Assembly: GCF_948329825.1 (NCBI RefSeq)
Contig: NZ_CAOJCM010000002.1
Location: forward strand, 186,001 to 250,000
Reading direction: 5' to 3'
DNA length: 64,000 nucleotides
DNA from: Paenibacillus sp. JJ-100
Lineage (GTDB): Bacteria > Bacillota > Bacilli > Paenibacillales > Paenibacillaceae
The notes under the pieces were generated by a model. The model was not told where the DNA came from, searched no databases, and saw only the letters and a program-made list of their open reading frames with translations. Of the stretch, positions 27,243-36,860 are shown in pieces (position 1 is the stretch's first letter; each line of letters starts with the position of its first letter). The position numbers were made by a program, and so were the translations under genes.

Positions 27243-28796
27243 TCATCGTACATTTTCGGACCATTCTTCAACATTCCATGTTTTGGTGACCCAGCCTTCA
27301 TAGAAATCCGGTTCGTGTGATACCAGCAAAACGGTCCCCTTATATTCCTTCAATGCACGCTGAAGTTCGGCTTTTGCAGTCACATCCAGGTGGTTTGTTG
27401 GCTCATCAAACAACACCCAATTGCTCTCACGCATGAGCAACTTGCACAATCGAACTTTGGCTTGTTCTCCTCCGCTCAACATATTGAGAGGACGAGTAAT
27501 ATGCTCATTTTTGAGGCCGCACCGTGCAAGGTGCCCCCGCACTTCGTTCTGTGTCAAGTGTGAAAACTCATTCCATACATCGTCGATCGGTGTAATATTT
27601 CCAGCACGCACTTCCTGTTCGAAGTAGGCTGTTTCGAGATAATCCCCCAAAAAGGTTTTACCGCTAATTGGTGGGATTTTGCCAAGGATGGTCTTAAGCA
27701 ACGTAGATTTACCTACACCGTTACATCCAACAATCGCGATCTTTTCGCCACGTTCAATCGTCATGGTCATCTTGGGTAGCAACGGATACGTATAACCGAT
27801 TTCAAAATCTATCCCTTCAAAAACAGTCTTACTGCTCGCACGGGCATCCTTAAACTTAAACGTTGGTTTCAATGCTTCGTCTGGGCGGTCAATTCTCTCG
27901 ATCTTGCCCAGTTGCTTTTCACGGCTTTTCGCCCGACCCGAAGTTGAAGCCCTTGCCTTGTTACGCTGAATGAAATCTTCCTGTTTTTTAATATATTCCT
28001 GCTGCTTCTCATAGGCATCAATATGCTGTGCTTTCTGCATATCCGCCATCTCCAGAAATTTCTCATAGTTAGCTGCATATCGAGTCAATTTTGCGAACTC
28101 CAGATGATAAATGACGTTAACAACTTCATTCATAAACTCTGTATCATGAGAGATCAATAGAAATGCATATGGATAGTCTTTCAAATATCTGGTCAACCAT
28201 TCAATATGCTCTACATCCAAATAGTTGGTCGGCTCATCCAATAATAGGGCAGTAGGTTTTTCTAACAATAACTTCGCAAGTAGTACCTTTGTGCGTTGTC
28301 CACCACTAAGCGCTGCAACATCACGATCAAGTCCAATGGCATTCAATCCCAGACCATTAGCCATTTCTTCCACTTTCACATCAATCAGATAAAAGTCACC
28401 TTGTTCCAGTTGTTCCTGAATGTCTCCCATTTCTTCAAGTAGCTGCTCCAGCTTATCCGGATCAGCGTCAGCCATCTGTTCAGTGATTTGCATCATTTGC
28501 TTTTCCAGTTCCAACAATGGTAAAAAAGCATCTTTAAGGACATCACGAATCGTCTTGCCTGGCGTTAACTTTGTATGTTGATCCAAGTATCCGTAACGAA
28601 CTTTTGGCGTCCATTCTACCTTTCCACTGTCTTTAAGTAGTTTTCCCGTCAAAATATTCATTAATGTTGATTTCCCGGCACCATTGGCTCCAACCAACCC
28701 TACCCGTTCCCCGGCAAGCAGTCGAAAAGAAACATTTTTAAATAACGTACGGTCTCCGAAATTGTGACTTACGTTCTCTACTGACAATAAACTCAT
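27243..28796 (-). CDS. ABC-F family ATPase (YkpA/YbiT type)
   Basis: A 517-residue soluble protein with two ABC domains and no membrane segments. First domain: Walker A GANGAGKST, signature LSGGQRTKV, Walker B ALLLDEPTNYLD. Second domain: GCNGVGKST, LSGGEQAKV, WVLFDEPTNHLD. The acidic/Gln-rich and basic linker between them (around residues 230-310) is typical. ABC-F proteins act on the ribosome as translation factors or antibiotic protection proteins; this subgroup is a housekeeping type by resemblance. An AGGAGC site precedes the ATG. It stands alone between the TPP leader and the Tad-like cluster. Confidence 0.92.
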   Translation of the reverse strand: MSLLSVENVSHNFGDRTLFKNVSFRLLAGERVGLVGANGAGKSTLMNILTGKLLKDSGKVEWTPKVRYGYLDQHTKLTPGKTIRDVLKDAFLPLLELEKQMMQITEQMADADPDKLEQLLEEMGDIQEQLEQGDFYLIDVKVEEMANGLGLNAIGLDRDVAALSGGQRTKVLLAKLLLEKPTALLLDEPTNYLDVEHIEWLTRYLKDYPYAFLLISHDTEFMNEVVNVIYHLEFAKLTRYAANYEKFLEMADMQKAQHIDAYEKQQEYIKKQEDFIQRNKARASTSGRAKSREKQLGKIERIDRPDEALKPTFKFKDARASSKTVFEGIDFEIGYTYPLLPKMTMTIERGEKIAIVGCNGVGKSTLLKTILGKIPPISGKTFLGDYLETAYFEQEVRAGNITPIDDVWNEFSHLTQNEVRGHLARCGLKNEHITRPLNMLSGGEQAKVRLCKLLMRESNWVLFDEPTNHLDVTAKAELQRALKEYKGTVLLVSHEPDFYEGWVTKTWNVEEWSENVR

Positions 28797-28892
28797 AAGA
28801 TGAGACTGCTCCTATCTAATTACATTACTTTAGTTTCAAGTTTACAAACCCCTATCTTAGCACAGGTTCTGTCTATTCTGAAAGTATGTACC

Positions 28893-29873
28893 TTAAGAAG
28901 AGCAATCAAATTCAAAATATCCTTTAGCTGCTGCCTGCCTTGGATGCGTAAACACCTCATCAGCACGAAATCCAGGGTTACATGTGGCAGGATAATGATA
29001 TTTAATATTTGTTACAGGATCAACGCCACCAACAACTGCTGTTTTTTTGACCAGTCGGCCTCCGCCAATGGCATAATTGTTAACCTTCTGATCCCCTACA
29101 GCAATCCCCTGTACAAATGCCATAATACCAATATCATTAATCGAATTGTACCAATCTTCCTGTGAGATTAGCGGCATCGTAAACAAATAAGACACTCCAT
29201 TTTTTCTTGCAAATTCGTTGTGATTATTGATTACATCTGCCAGCTCATTCTGAACACCGGTTACGATTCGGCTTCGTCTCACCTGCTCAAAGATTGTTGA
29301 ATCCTGAAACAAAGAAATGGTTGAAGTGGCTGCTAATTCATGCTGAAACCCTTCAATCCACCTCCCTGCACCAGCGTCAAACGCATGTACATAACCGTCT
29401 AGGGTAAAATTAATACTGTTTCCATCTGAATCTGAATATGTATAAGGTTTTTTCGGGCTCCACACATGTTTATAAGAGTTTTCGATTTTCCCTGTCAGTT
29501 CAGTTTCCTTGGCAAAAATATAATATCCGTCGTAATCAAGGATCACGATTGCCGGAATATAGTCAAACATATGTTGAATAGCTGTCTGATCATCCTGTAT
29601 TCCCATGTTTAGTGCCATCGTTTGGGTGAACGTAGACAAAGCTAGCTCTTTATCCGCTTTAACAAACTTGGCAGAATCATATCCTGCTTCTGCATATTGT
29701 TTCTCATTTTGGTGCATGACCGCGCCAGCATCAATCACAGCGGTTTGAAGGGCTGTTTTGTAGCGATAAGCCATTTCATTAGCCTTTTGCGCATCATCGG
29801 AATGAATTGTAAGGATATAAAAGAACGGAAAAAAAATCAATACAAATACAATAGAAAGCTCAGTAATCTTCAT
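28893..29873 (-). CDS. Tad-cluster protein with N-terminal membrane anchor
   Basis: A 326-residue protein I cannot assign to a named family. Residues 7-24 form a hydrophobic anchor, followed by a long extracytoplasmic region with helical N-terminal part (residues 28-90) and an aromatic-rich domain (DYDGYYIFAKE, YTYSDSDGNSINFTLDGYVHAF). Two Cys lie near the C-terminus. The layout resembles a minor pseudopilin or Tad-associated TadE/F-like protein. Its start overlaps the preceding gene by 14 bases, and it is the last gene of the cluster. Confidence 0.7.
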   Translation of the reverse strand: MKITELSIVFVLIFFPFFYILTIHSDDAQKANEMAYRYKTALQTAVIDAGAVMHQNEKQYAEAGYDSAKFVKADKELALSTFTQTMALNMGIQDDQTAIQHMFDYIPAIVILDYDGYYIFAKETELTGKIENSYKHVWSPKKPYTYSDSDGNSINFTLDGYVHAFDAGAGRWIEGFQHELAATSTISLFQDSTIFEQVRRSRIVTGVQNELADVINNHNEFARKNGVSYLFTMPLISQEDWYNSINDIGIMAFVQGIAVGDQKVNNYAIGGGRLVKKTAVVGGVDPVTNIKYHYPATCNPGFRADEVFTHPRQAAAKGYFEFDCSS

Positions 29874-30411
29874 TCAATACCATGCCCCCATATGAAGCAA
29901 AAACCGCAGAAGCCTGGGCTGTGCCTTGTAACCATTCGCGTATCATCATCGAAGGTGTGCGGTTGGTGCTTTTTAAACTTACAGTGAAGTAATCACCTAC
30001 AGTTAGCTTGTATCTGCGCCCGGGGTCATCTATCGATAACGAGCTGGACATGGGGAAAAGACGTTCCTGAATCTGAGACAAGTAGTATCCATCATGAACA
30101 ACCTCATATGCACCCGTAAAGCTACTCTGATCCATTGGATCTGAATAGTGAGGCACATACTTTTTATGCAAATGTTCCATGGAGATATCATATGTGTTAC
30201 CCGTTTGAGCTAGCTGCTCTTGAAACTCAGCCAGCATACGAGGTGAGATATATCCTTTAGTACGAACAGCATCCACAAAACGTGTGACATTCTGTGCTGC
30301 TGTCAAACGTGCGATATCATCCTGACGTTCAGCAGTCTCAGCCGCTGGATACACATAGAGCAGGAGAACGGCAAGTAATACGGCAAACAATCTGGATGCA
30401 GCATTAATCAC
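29860..30411 (-). CDS. Tad-cluster membrane-anchored protein
   Basis: A 183-residue protein with a hydrophobic segment at residues 5-25 and an extracytoplasmic remainder. No family is recognised. The GTG at 30411 is chosen because AAGGAGGT lies nine bases upstream, and it overlaps the previous stop in a GTGA quartet; the ORF's earlier TTG would place the ribosome site inside the gene. A possible minor pilin-like subunit by position and shape. Confidence 0.68.
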   Translation of the reverse strand: MINAASRLFAVLLAVLLLYVYPAAETAERQDDIARLTAAQNVTRFVDAVRTKGYISPRMLAEFQEQLAQTGNTYDISMEHLHKKYVPHYSDPMDQSSFTGAYEVVHDGYYLSQIQERLFPMSSSLSIDDPGRRYKLTVGDYFTVSLKSTNRTPSMMIREWLQGTAQASAVFASYGGMVLNEDY

Positions 30412-30806
30412 TGTCTTTGTACCTCCTTCCAAAATGAGAGCTTTACCAATTCTCCCGATTCATTTCGATAGTAGTCGGGTCGATAGTTCCCGTCTAACTC
30501 AACTGGTATCATGGCTGATGGATCTATAAGCGGATCGATCACATACCCATAACCATTCACCTCAACTTGTACGCCTGTACCTGTCATTTGTCGCACGGTA
30601 TGGAGCACTTCATCTCCGGTATATCTGATTATCTCACTTGTGAGATGTGTATTATGTATTCTGCCTTCCATAGCTGCATTTGTTTTCACCCTGTCGTTCA
30701 AAGCACCCCTGAGCATCTTTACGTTCGCTTGTCCGTACAGGCAGGCTGTCACAAAAAGGACAACCGCCGTACAGAAAAGCATCATCTGCTGTGTGTTCCG
30801 GAACAT
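30408..30806 (-). CDS. Tad-cluster small membrane-anchored protein
   Basis: A 132-residue protein with one N-terminal membrane segment (residues 8-26) and a hydrophilic rest. It is unrecognised by sequence. It sits between the pilin-like gene and the GTGA-overlapped gene, in the position of TadE/TadF-like minor pseudopilins. Confidence 0.68.
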   Translation of the reverse strand: MFRNTQQMMLFCTAVVLFVTACLYGQANVKMLRGALNDRVKTNAAMEGRIHNTHLTSEIIRYTGDEVLHTVRQMTGTGVQVEVNGYGYVIDPLIDPSAMIPVELDGNYRPDYYRNESGELVKLSFWKEVQRQ

Positions 30807-30822
30807 GTTCTACCAGCTCCAG

Positions 30823-31308
30823 TCAGGATTGTTGAAAGATCAGACCCCTAACAACATTAGATCGGTCTTTAACGATAACCGCCTTGAACTTACCGCTTGG
30901 ATTAACGTATTGATTGTCCTTTTCGCTCATGGTCTGATTGATACTACCCACCTTGTCATCAGGCGCAATGACTGAACCATAATCGGCGTTATTCAGATCC
31001 TGAGAAATGTTGAGTTGATTGCCATACCATTGGCCAGCTTTGTTTTTCCCTGTAATTACCTTAATGCCAAATTGATCCTTGTCCGCATATTTACGTAAAG
31101 CATTTGTCACTTGTGACCCACTAATTGTCGTGCCGTCATACACCGTAAATGCAGCCTGAGACAGCTCTGTCTGAATGTCCGCGAAATTATTTTGCGCTGT
31201 TTTGGTTGCCTCCTGAGCCGAAATAAACAACAAAACCACAATCGTAATCAAAGCAATTGTCAAAAATATTCCCGCTGCCACCTTCAAAGCACTTGATGCA
31301 TTATTCAT
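30823..31308 (-). CDS. Pilin-like protein of the Tad-type cluster
   Basis: A 161-residue protein with a short polar N-terminus, a hydrophobic helix at about residues 10-30 and a helical segment rich in Ala, Gln and Thr, then a globular region. This is the architecture of a class III signal-peptide pilin, though a clear Gly-Glu/Phe cleavage site is not seen. It has a good AGGAGG site and lies directly downstream of the TadB/TadC fusion gene, where the major pilin might be expected. The assignment is inferred from context. Confidence 0.65.
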   Translation of the reverse strand: MNNASSALKVAAGIFLTIALITIVVLLFISAQEATKTAQNNFADIQTELSQAAFTVYDGTTISGSQVTNALRKYADKDQFGIKVITGKNKAGQWYGNQLNISQDLNNADYGSVIAPDDKVGSINQTMSEKDNQYVNPSGKFKAVIVKDRSNVVRGLIFQQS

Positions 31309-31370
31309 AGTAATAACCTCCTGTAATGATATGAATGATTAATTCTTGAATCCACTTTACAAGCCATGAA

Positions 31371-33437
31371 CTACAGTCTCTGTATTTGCTCGTAATACAT
31401 GTTCATCTGTACAAAGCTCATTCCAACCAGCGGTATGACCAAGTACAGGAAAATCAAAGCGTACATTGGTGTAAAGCCGATCGTTCTTCCCCAGCCTGCT
31501 TTAACATCAATGATTTTGTTGTACTCCTGTTTACGTTGTTCGAAGTAAAAAGTCATCATGCTCTCCAGATCATCAAAAGCTTCTCGAATGGATATTTTAC
31601 CCAGAGCGAGATGCAGCTTATCAATTAAACGTTGGAATTCCGGTAAGGCTACTTCCTCTTTTAATTGTTCAAGAGCTTGTTCCGGTCCATGTTCGAAGTG
31701 CAACAGGCATTTTTGCAGTGGTCTTTTAAAAATAACGGCGAATCGATTGAGCCATTCCACAATCTCCTCCACAGACATACGGTCCATCTCCCTCAAAATG
31801 GAGATTACGGTTTGGAATTGATAGATTTCGTGCCGCATATCCAAACCTCTCATTTTACGCTGGAACATCATCAGCCATAGCGGCAGATAATAGCCTCCCA
31901 AACCAAACGCGAGTGCCAAAACAAGATGCCACCATCGCAAATATTGGTTGTTATATGACTCTATCTTCTCCGTAATCCGCTGAATCGTGGCGTTTTGTGT
32001 ATCCTGATCTAACTGGCTTGGAGCGAGATATCGCAGTGCATCAGCAATATCTTCGTACGTAACTCCACGCTTCATGTCAACATACGCCATGATGGCTTCA
32101 TCAAGCGTTGTCTTCTGTCTGGCTATTTCCAAATCATTCTCGGACATTGCACCAAACATACGATCATCCCTAATTGGATCCTGTAATATGTGATTTCGCT
32201 CAACCTGATGCAGAAGCAGAATGAATCCAATAGTTAGAACCACACAACTTATGAATGACGTCAACCTTCGAATAGCCAGCCATTCATATTTTATCTCTGT
32301 ATTACTCTCTCTCATTAACCTGATGGTCTGATTGTACGAAACGGTCCCGGGTTTGGGGGCAAAAAGCATAGCCATCTTCCGCAAAAACACCTGCTTGTAC
32401 AATATACGATCCAGTCTGGATTGCTTCTGTCCAGAGCGATAGCGGGTTTCATCGTATTGTTGAAGACGCTGTAACAGCAAATAAGCGACAATAATGATAA
32501 CGTAGATCGATATTTTGGTTACAAACCCCAGTTTGCTGCGATAAAATTCATCCATCGTAGGAAAGCTAACTCTTGCCCATCGTTCAATCGGACCTGTGAA
32601 TAGCACAGGTGCAAGAGCAATGACATTTAACCCTTGCAACAAGTAATCAAGCCGGTCACGTCTGAGAATTTCCAGATGAATCTCCTGAGTCAGATTGCCT
32701 AATCCTTGAAGGTATATGGAACCCTGCTTTTTATCCTTGTCACCAAACTCCATAACCATATAAGAAACACCAGCAAATCCTTTAAGAAAACGATTTGGGG
32801 CTATTTCATAATATCGCTCGAGAGCTTCATCCGGATCGGGAGAAGTCAGCGCCTCATAGATTAGTCTCACCTGCTCTGCTGCTTCTCCTGAAGCCGCTTC
32901 GGATGCTTCATACAGCGCTTCCTCAACCATTCCATGTTGATGATATCGGTGTCTTACATCGGCAAACAGATCCAGCATCTGAACCAACAGTTTTTTCTCC
33001 ATTCGACTCAAACACATATCCAGCACAAGACTGTTCAACACAACCGCACACAGGATAGCGAGAATGATAAACGTTAGCCCGGGTTGCAGCCAAAACAATA
33101 CAACACTGACACTTCCGTAACCACCCATAATGATAAGAACAACGGTCATCGTCACTCTGCGCAATGCTGGTTCATCTCTGGCATAACGATATGAGATTCT
33201 TTTTTGCACCTGTAATATATAGACTGACAGCAAGGGCACTTTCATACCAAACTGATACGCCCGTAACAGGAATGATCCCCAATCTCTATACTTTCTACCC
33301 TGAATGTGAATGATATTCGAGGTAGTATATTCGGAACTACTCACTCTTCGCCGCAACAAATGAAGAATGAGTAGAGTGAGGATGAATCCTACTGCACATA
33401 TGCCTATCACAAGCAATAAGACCCATTTAAGGTTCAT
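31371..33437 (-). CDS. Fused TadB-TadC-like type II secretion F-domain protein
   Basis: A 688-residue membrane platform protein. It contains two consecutive halves, each with a cytoplasmic helical T2SF-like domain (about residues 125-260 and 530-640) flanked by membrane segments. TadB and TadC are normally separate proteins of about 300 residues, so this looks like a natural fusion. The ATG at 33437 overlaps the CpaF stop by eleven bases and has a GGGGTGA site. It should interact with the CpaF ATPase to power assembly or secretion. Confidence 0.8.
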   Translation of the reverse strand: MNLKWVLLLVIGICAVGFILTLLILHLLRRRVSSSEYTTSNIIHIQGRKYRDWGSFLLRAYQFGMKVPLLSVYILQVQKRISYRYARDEPALRRVTMTVVLIIMGGYGSVSVVLFWLQPGLTFIILAILCAVVLNSLVLDMCLSRMEKKLLVQMLDLFADVRHRYHQHGMVEEALYEASEAASGEAAEQVRLIYEALTSPDPDEALERYYEIAPNRFLKGFAGVSYMVMEFGDKDKKQGSIYLQGLGNLTQEIHLEILRRDRLDYLLQGLNVIALAPVLFTGPIERWARVSFPTMDEFYRSKLGFVTKISIYVIIIVAYLLLQRLQQYDETRYRSGQKQSRLDRILYKQVFLRKMAMLFAPKPGTVSYNQTIRLMRESNTEIKYEWLAIRRLTSFISCVVLTIGFILLLHQVERNHILQDPIRDDRMFGAMSENDLEIARQKTTLDEAIMAYVDMKRGVTYEDIADALRYLAPSQLDQDTQNATIQRITEKIESYNNQYLRWWHLVLALAFGLGGYYLPLWLMMFQRKMRGLDMRHEIYQFQTVISILREMDRMSVEEIVEWLNRFAVIFKRPLQKCLLHFEHGPEQALEQLKEEVALPEFQRLIDKLHLALGKISIREAFDDLESMMTFYFEQRKQEYNKIIDVKAGWGRTIGFTPMYALIFLYLVIPLVGMSFVQMNMYYEQIQRL

Positions 33438-35253
33438 ATGTCTCACCCCAATGTTGTCCGATGAACTGTGCGAACTTTTCGGCATCTTGCAGCGTCATTT
33501 GATCCTGCATATCTGCGATGCTTGTAGCAGAGATCGGGGCAGTAGCTACATAATTTCCTTGCTGATACTCCACAACATTTCGAAAGGTGAACCCGCTGTT
33601 CTCTTGATTATACTCTTCATTGCGGGAGCGAGGGATACATTCCGTAATTCTCTCAATATATCTACGGCCCTCCGCATCTTTTTTCATGTGAACATCAAAG
33701 TTAATGACACTGACAACCTGTTCTTCTGCGATATGCTCATGCTGAAACATGCCCGTTTTAAGGAGTGAATTTCGTAGTGAGAATACCAGATCACGAAATG
33801 TTTTAGCATGATGTGTGAACAGTGTAAAAAGACTCGCTACTTGCGACATCTGAATCATCCAGGCAGCCACTTCGTCACTGGCAACCTCACCGAGAATGTT
33901 TACCGTTCCATCTGTTTTCTTCTGCAAATCGAGGCCTTGTTGCCCAGATATATGTTCTGTCTCTCGAAAACTCAGAATGTTACGACGACTATAGATCCGT
34001 CTTAATTGCAATTCAAATGCCATCTCCTGTACACGCAGGGTATACGAAGCGTAGATATGCTTCACCATAGCCATTAGCAATGTCGTTTTACCAGAACCCT
34101 GTGCCCCTGTCACTGCTGTAATCCGACTTCCTTTCATTAAATATCGAAGCAACTCGATTGGTAACTGTGCGTTGTTACCTGTAATCAACTGATCAAGAGA
34201 AGCATTAGGAATATCAAATTTACGAACAAAAAATGCCCATGATTCCGCAAAGGGAGGACGTACAACGACGACACGTGAACCGTCCTTCATTTCATTTACT
34301 TTATAACCGCTTGCTTCAGACAGCTGACCCGGATAATTATATTTATATATGTTCTGGCACACCCGCTTCAACTCTCGTATGCTACCGAAGCTCAAAAAAG
34401 ATAAATGAATGGACTTCCCTTTATAAAAGATCCACACACTCTCCATGCCGCTTAGGGGTTCTTCTTTATGCTCATCTTCAAAAGCATGGTCAACAAGATC
34501 ATTCCAGCTAGTTGAGATAGGGTTACGCAGATCTGGAAGCGTTCCAAGAACGCCACTTACACCTCCGCTGACACCATCAATTCGTTGATCCCTGATTTCA
34601 TCGACAACCGAGAACCCTTTGTAGTGCTGGTATACACGCTGCACAATAATTTCTACCTTTTCTCTGAATCCCAGCTCTCGGTATTCACAATCAAAGACAT
34701 ACCGAATATCTTGCTCTGAGATGTAATAACTACCGCCATCCTCCGAGCCTTCTTCCGTTCTAAGTTTACCTAAATCATAGGTATCAATCATTCTGGAGAG
34801 TGCATCTGTTCCAAATTGTTGGCGGTACAAATAGAACACAATCTCAAATCGATCCTGAACAGTTAGTCGTTCGGGTTCAGCGAACATAATTACTTCGTCC
34901 ACATTGGATTTGTTCAGACCAATACTCCGTGTCAACAGGTCACCTATCAAATTTTTTACATACGTTTTGTCACTGATGCTTCCAGACACACATCCTTTTA
35001 ACGCTTTTCTCATCTCTGCACGCTGATTCACTCTACGACGATATTCTTCCTCATGCAGTCCCGCGTCGGCAAGCTGGCTGTGGCTTATTGCATGCAATGA
35101 ATTCTTGACTTCTTCAATTAATGTCTCAATCGTAAATGACTGTCGTTCAGGTACACGCTCGTTCTTCTCTCGAAGAAATCCCCGATACTTGTACCAGACA
35201 TAATACATACCTGCAATCAATATCAATGTAATTACAATTGCGTTCCATACCAT
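33427..35253 (-). CDS. CpaF/TadA-type secretion ATPase
   Basis: A 608-residue type II/IV secretion ATPase. Walker A is GAQGSGKTT (near residue 395), the Walker B-like region is ILGEVASDEVAAWMIQM, and the FTHHAKTFRDLVFSLRN stretch corresponds to the His box. A hydrophobic N-terminal segment (residues 3-22) is unusual for CpaF, which is normally soluble. It would drive pilus assembly or secretion together with the TadB-TadC fusion. Seven bases separate it from the upstream CpaE-like gene. Confidence 0.88.
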   Translation of the reverse strand: MVWNAIVITLILIAGMYYVWYKYRGFLREKNERVPERQSFTIETLIEEVKNSLHAISHSQLADAGLHEEEYRRRVNQRAEMRKALKGCVSGSISDKTYVKNLIGDLLTRSIGLNKSNVDEVIMFAEPERLTVQDRFEIVFYLYRQQFGTDALSRMIDTYDLGKLRTEEGSEDGGSYYISEQDIRYVFDCEYRELGFREKVEIIVQRVYQHYKGFSVVDEIRDQRIDGVSGGVSGVLGTLPDLRNPISTSWNDLVDHAFEDEHKEEPLSGMESVWIFYKGKSIHLSFLSFGSIRELKRVCQNIYKYNYPGQLSEASGYKVNEMKDGSRVVVVRPPFAESWAFFVRKFDIPNASLDQLITGNNAQLPIELLRYLMKGSRITAVTGAQGSGKTTLLMAMVKHIYASYTLRVQEMAFELQLRRIYSRRNILSFRETEHISGQQGLDLQKKTDGTVNILGEVASDEVAAWMIQMSQVASLFTLFTHHAKTFRDLVFSLRNSLLKTGMFQHEHIAEEQVVSVINFDVHMKKDAEGRRYIERITECIPRSRNEEYNQENSGFTFRNVVEYQQGNYVATAPISATSIADMQDQMTLQDAEKFAQFIGQHWGETYEP

Positions 35254-35260
35254 TGGAGAA

Positions 35261-36091
35261 TCAGGCTCCCCTTTCCAGCCTCTTCAGCACAGTACGCATA
35301 CCCGCACCATCCATGACCAGACGAGCGAGTTCACCCATGCCGTCGGAAAAACTTCCTTTGCGGACATCCTTCTTCTCACTCCAATTTTCAAGTTGCAGAT
35401 ATCTGGCTACATCCCTGCGGTTCATAGCATCCAGAAATCCTGTCTGATAAGGGATAGCGGACAGACTCTCTTTGTACCTGAAGCTGCGTTTAATATTGGA
35501 GAGACTGGCGCGAGAATGTGAATCATACTTGTTGATGAGAATGTGTAGATTATTTCCACTCAATTGTTCAGGTAGAATCTGTTTAAAAAACATGTCCAAA
35601 TGTCTCATATCTTGATTCAGAACAACAACAACATAGTCTGAATGCTGCACCATATATAGTGAATCCACACTAGTGGATCCTGCATCGAGAAGAACCAGAT
35701 CATAACATTGATTGGCGGCCTCTAACAGCGTTTTCAACAACCTCCTATTCTCATTTGTAGTGCGCTCGCCCCTGTTCATGCTTCCGGTCAGAAGATCGAG
35801 TCTATCCTTCACAAGCGGTTTCGTGTAATCCCTTAAGTTGTGCTTACTCAGACTACCGCTCAGAAAAAGCCGTTCAACAGCGTCCCAACCGTTCTCTTCG
35901 AAAGAATACACAACATCATTCGAAACTTTCTCTTCCTGATGTAATCCTGCTTCTATACCGCTGTTCGCCAATCCGGTATTAACTAGGAGAACTCTGGTTC
36001 TATACTGAATTGCCATCGCGTAAGCACCGATCAAAGCACTCGATGAGCAGCCCATTTCAGAAAACGGACTCCAAAACGTAACCGTACTCAT
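35261..36091 (-). CDS. CpaE/TadZ-like MinD-family protein with altered P-loop
   Basis: A 276-residue protein with the MinD/CpaE fold signs V-L-L-V-N-T-G near residue 35 and LVLLDAGSTSVDSLYMVQHSDYVVVVLNQD in the middle. The expected KGGxGKT loop reads W-S-P-F-S-E-M-G-C-S-S-S, so the nucleotide-binding Lys is missing. CpaE/TadZ proteins position Tad systems in the cell. It overlaps the preceding gene by four bases. Confidence 0.78.
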   Translation of the reverse strand: MSTVTFWSPFSEMGCSSSALIGAYAMAIQYRTRVLLVNTGLANSGIEAGLHQEEKVSNDVVYSFEENGWDAVERLFLSGSLSKHNLRDYTKPLVKDRLDLLTGSMNRGERTTNENRRLLKTLLEAANQCYDLVLLDAGSTSVDSLYMVQHSDYVVVVLNQDMRHLDMFFKQILPEQLSGNNLHILINKYDSHSRASLSNIKRSFRYKESLSAIPYQTGFLDAMNRRDVARYLQLENWSEKKDVRKGSFSDGMGELARLVMDGAGMRTVLKRLERGA

Positions 36092-36801
36092 GCTCTCTTC
36101 CTCCCTGCTTCTTTAATTGCATGTCGGCTGCGAACCTTCTCCCAACCAGTTAACTGCTCCACAATACGACTTAAAGACTTTTTGTAGTTTCTAGACAGCG
36201 GGCTCAGTTCCAATCGACGATGGTGTTCATTTTCAAGCTTGACCGCAGCGCTCAGTTCATCCCAAGGGAGGATCAAGGACTCCCCAGACCATTGAAATGG
36301 ACCACCCTCTAGATAAGCCCATAAATAATGAGCTTCAAGTCTACAATCTACACCATTGATCAGCATCCGCTGGAAGAGCAACTCTGCAGGAAGTTCCTGC
36401 TCCGATATTAGCTGTTCCAACCACCCTTTTCCTCGCTCCAGATTGTACCTTTCATAATTACTCACCCAAACTCGGATGTCTGCCGTTAGCCATAGATTCC
36501 GCGAAGCAAAGTGCAGCGTCTCCACGTCATATAACACATAATCATAATTGTCCAACGCCTCACCGTTTATCTGTAAATGATGTTCAACTGCTGTGGAGGT
36601 GACAAAATGACAGGCAATGTCGAATCCCTCAAACTCCGCAATCCGTAAAGATAACTGATGATCTCCAATGCTGTATCCATATTTTTGCTGTAGTGTACCA
36701 TCCACTAGCAAAACTCGCTTTCCTGTAGACGCAAGTATTTTGCACAGATATAACATCAGATCATTTTTCTCACACAAACCTGCAAAAATCCATATGTGCA
36801 C
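36088..36801 (-). CDS. MinD-like protein with degenerate nucleotide-binding loop
   Basis: A 237-residue protein resembling ParA/MinD ATPases in its first strands (I-W-I-F-A-G-L-C-E-K-N-D, then R-V-L-L-V-D-G) and in YDYVLYDVETLHFASRN. The P-loop lacks GK[ST], so it probably does not hydrolyse ATP. It lies between the SAF protein and the CpaE-like gene in the Tad-type operon. A structural partner of the adjacent CpaE-like protein is plausible. Confidence 0.7.
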   Translation of the reverse strand: MHIWIFAGLCEKNDLMLYLCKILASTGKRVLLVDGTLQQKYGYSIGDHQLSLRIAEFEGFDIACHFVTSTAVEHHLQINGEALDNYDYVLYDVETLHFASRNLWLTADIRVWVSNYERYNLERGKGWLEQLISEQELPAELLFQRMLINGVDCRLEAHYLWAYLEGGPFQWSGESLILPWDELSAAVKLENEHHRRLELSPLSRNYKKSLSRIVEQLTGWEKVRSRHAIKEAGRKRA

Positions 36802-36860
36802 TGATCAGCGCTCCCTAATCTCGTTTTAATGTTGTTATCTGAATATATTATTGAATGGTT

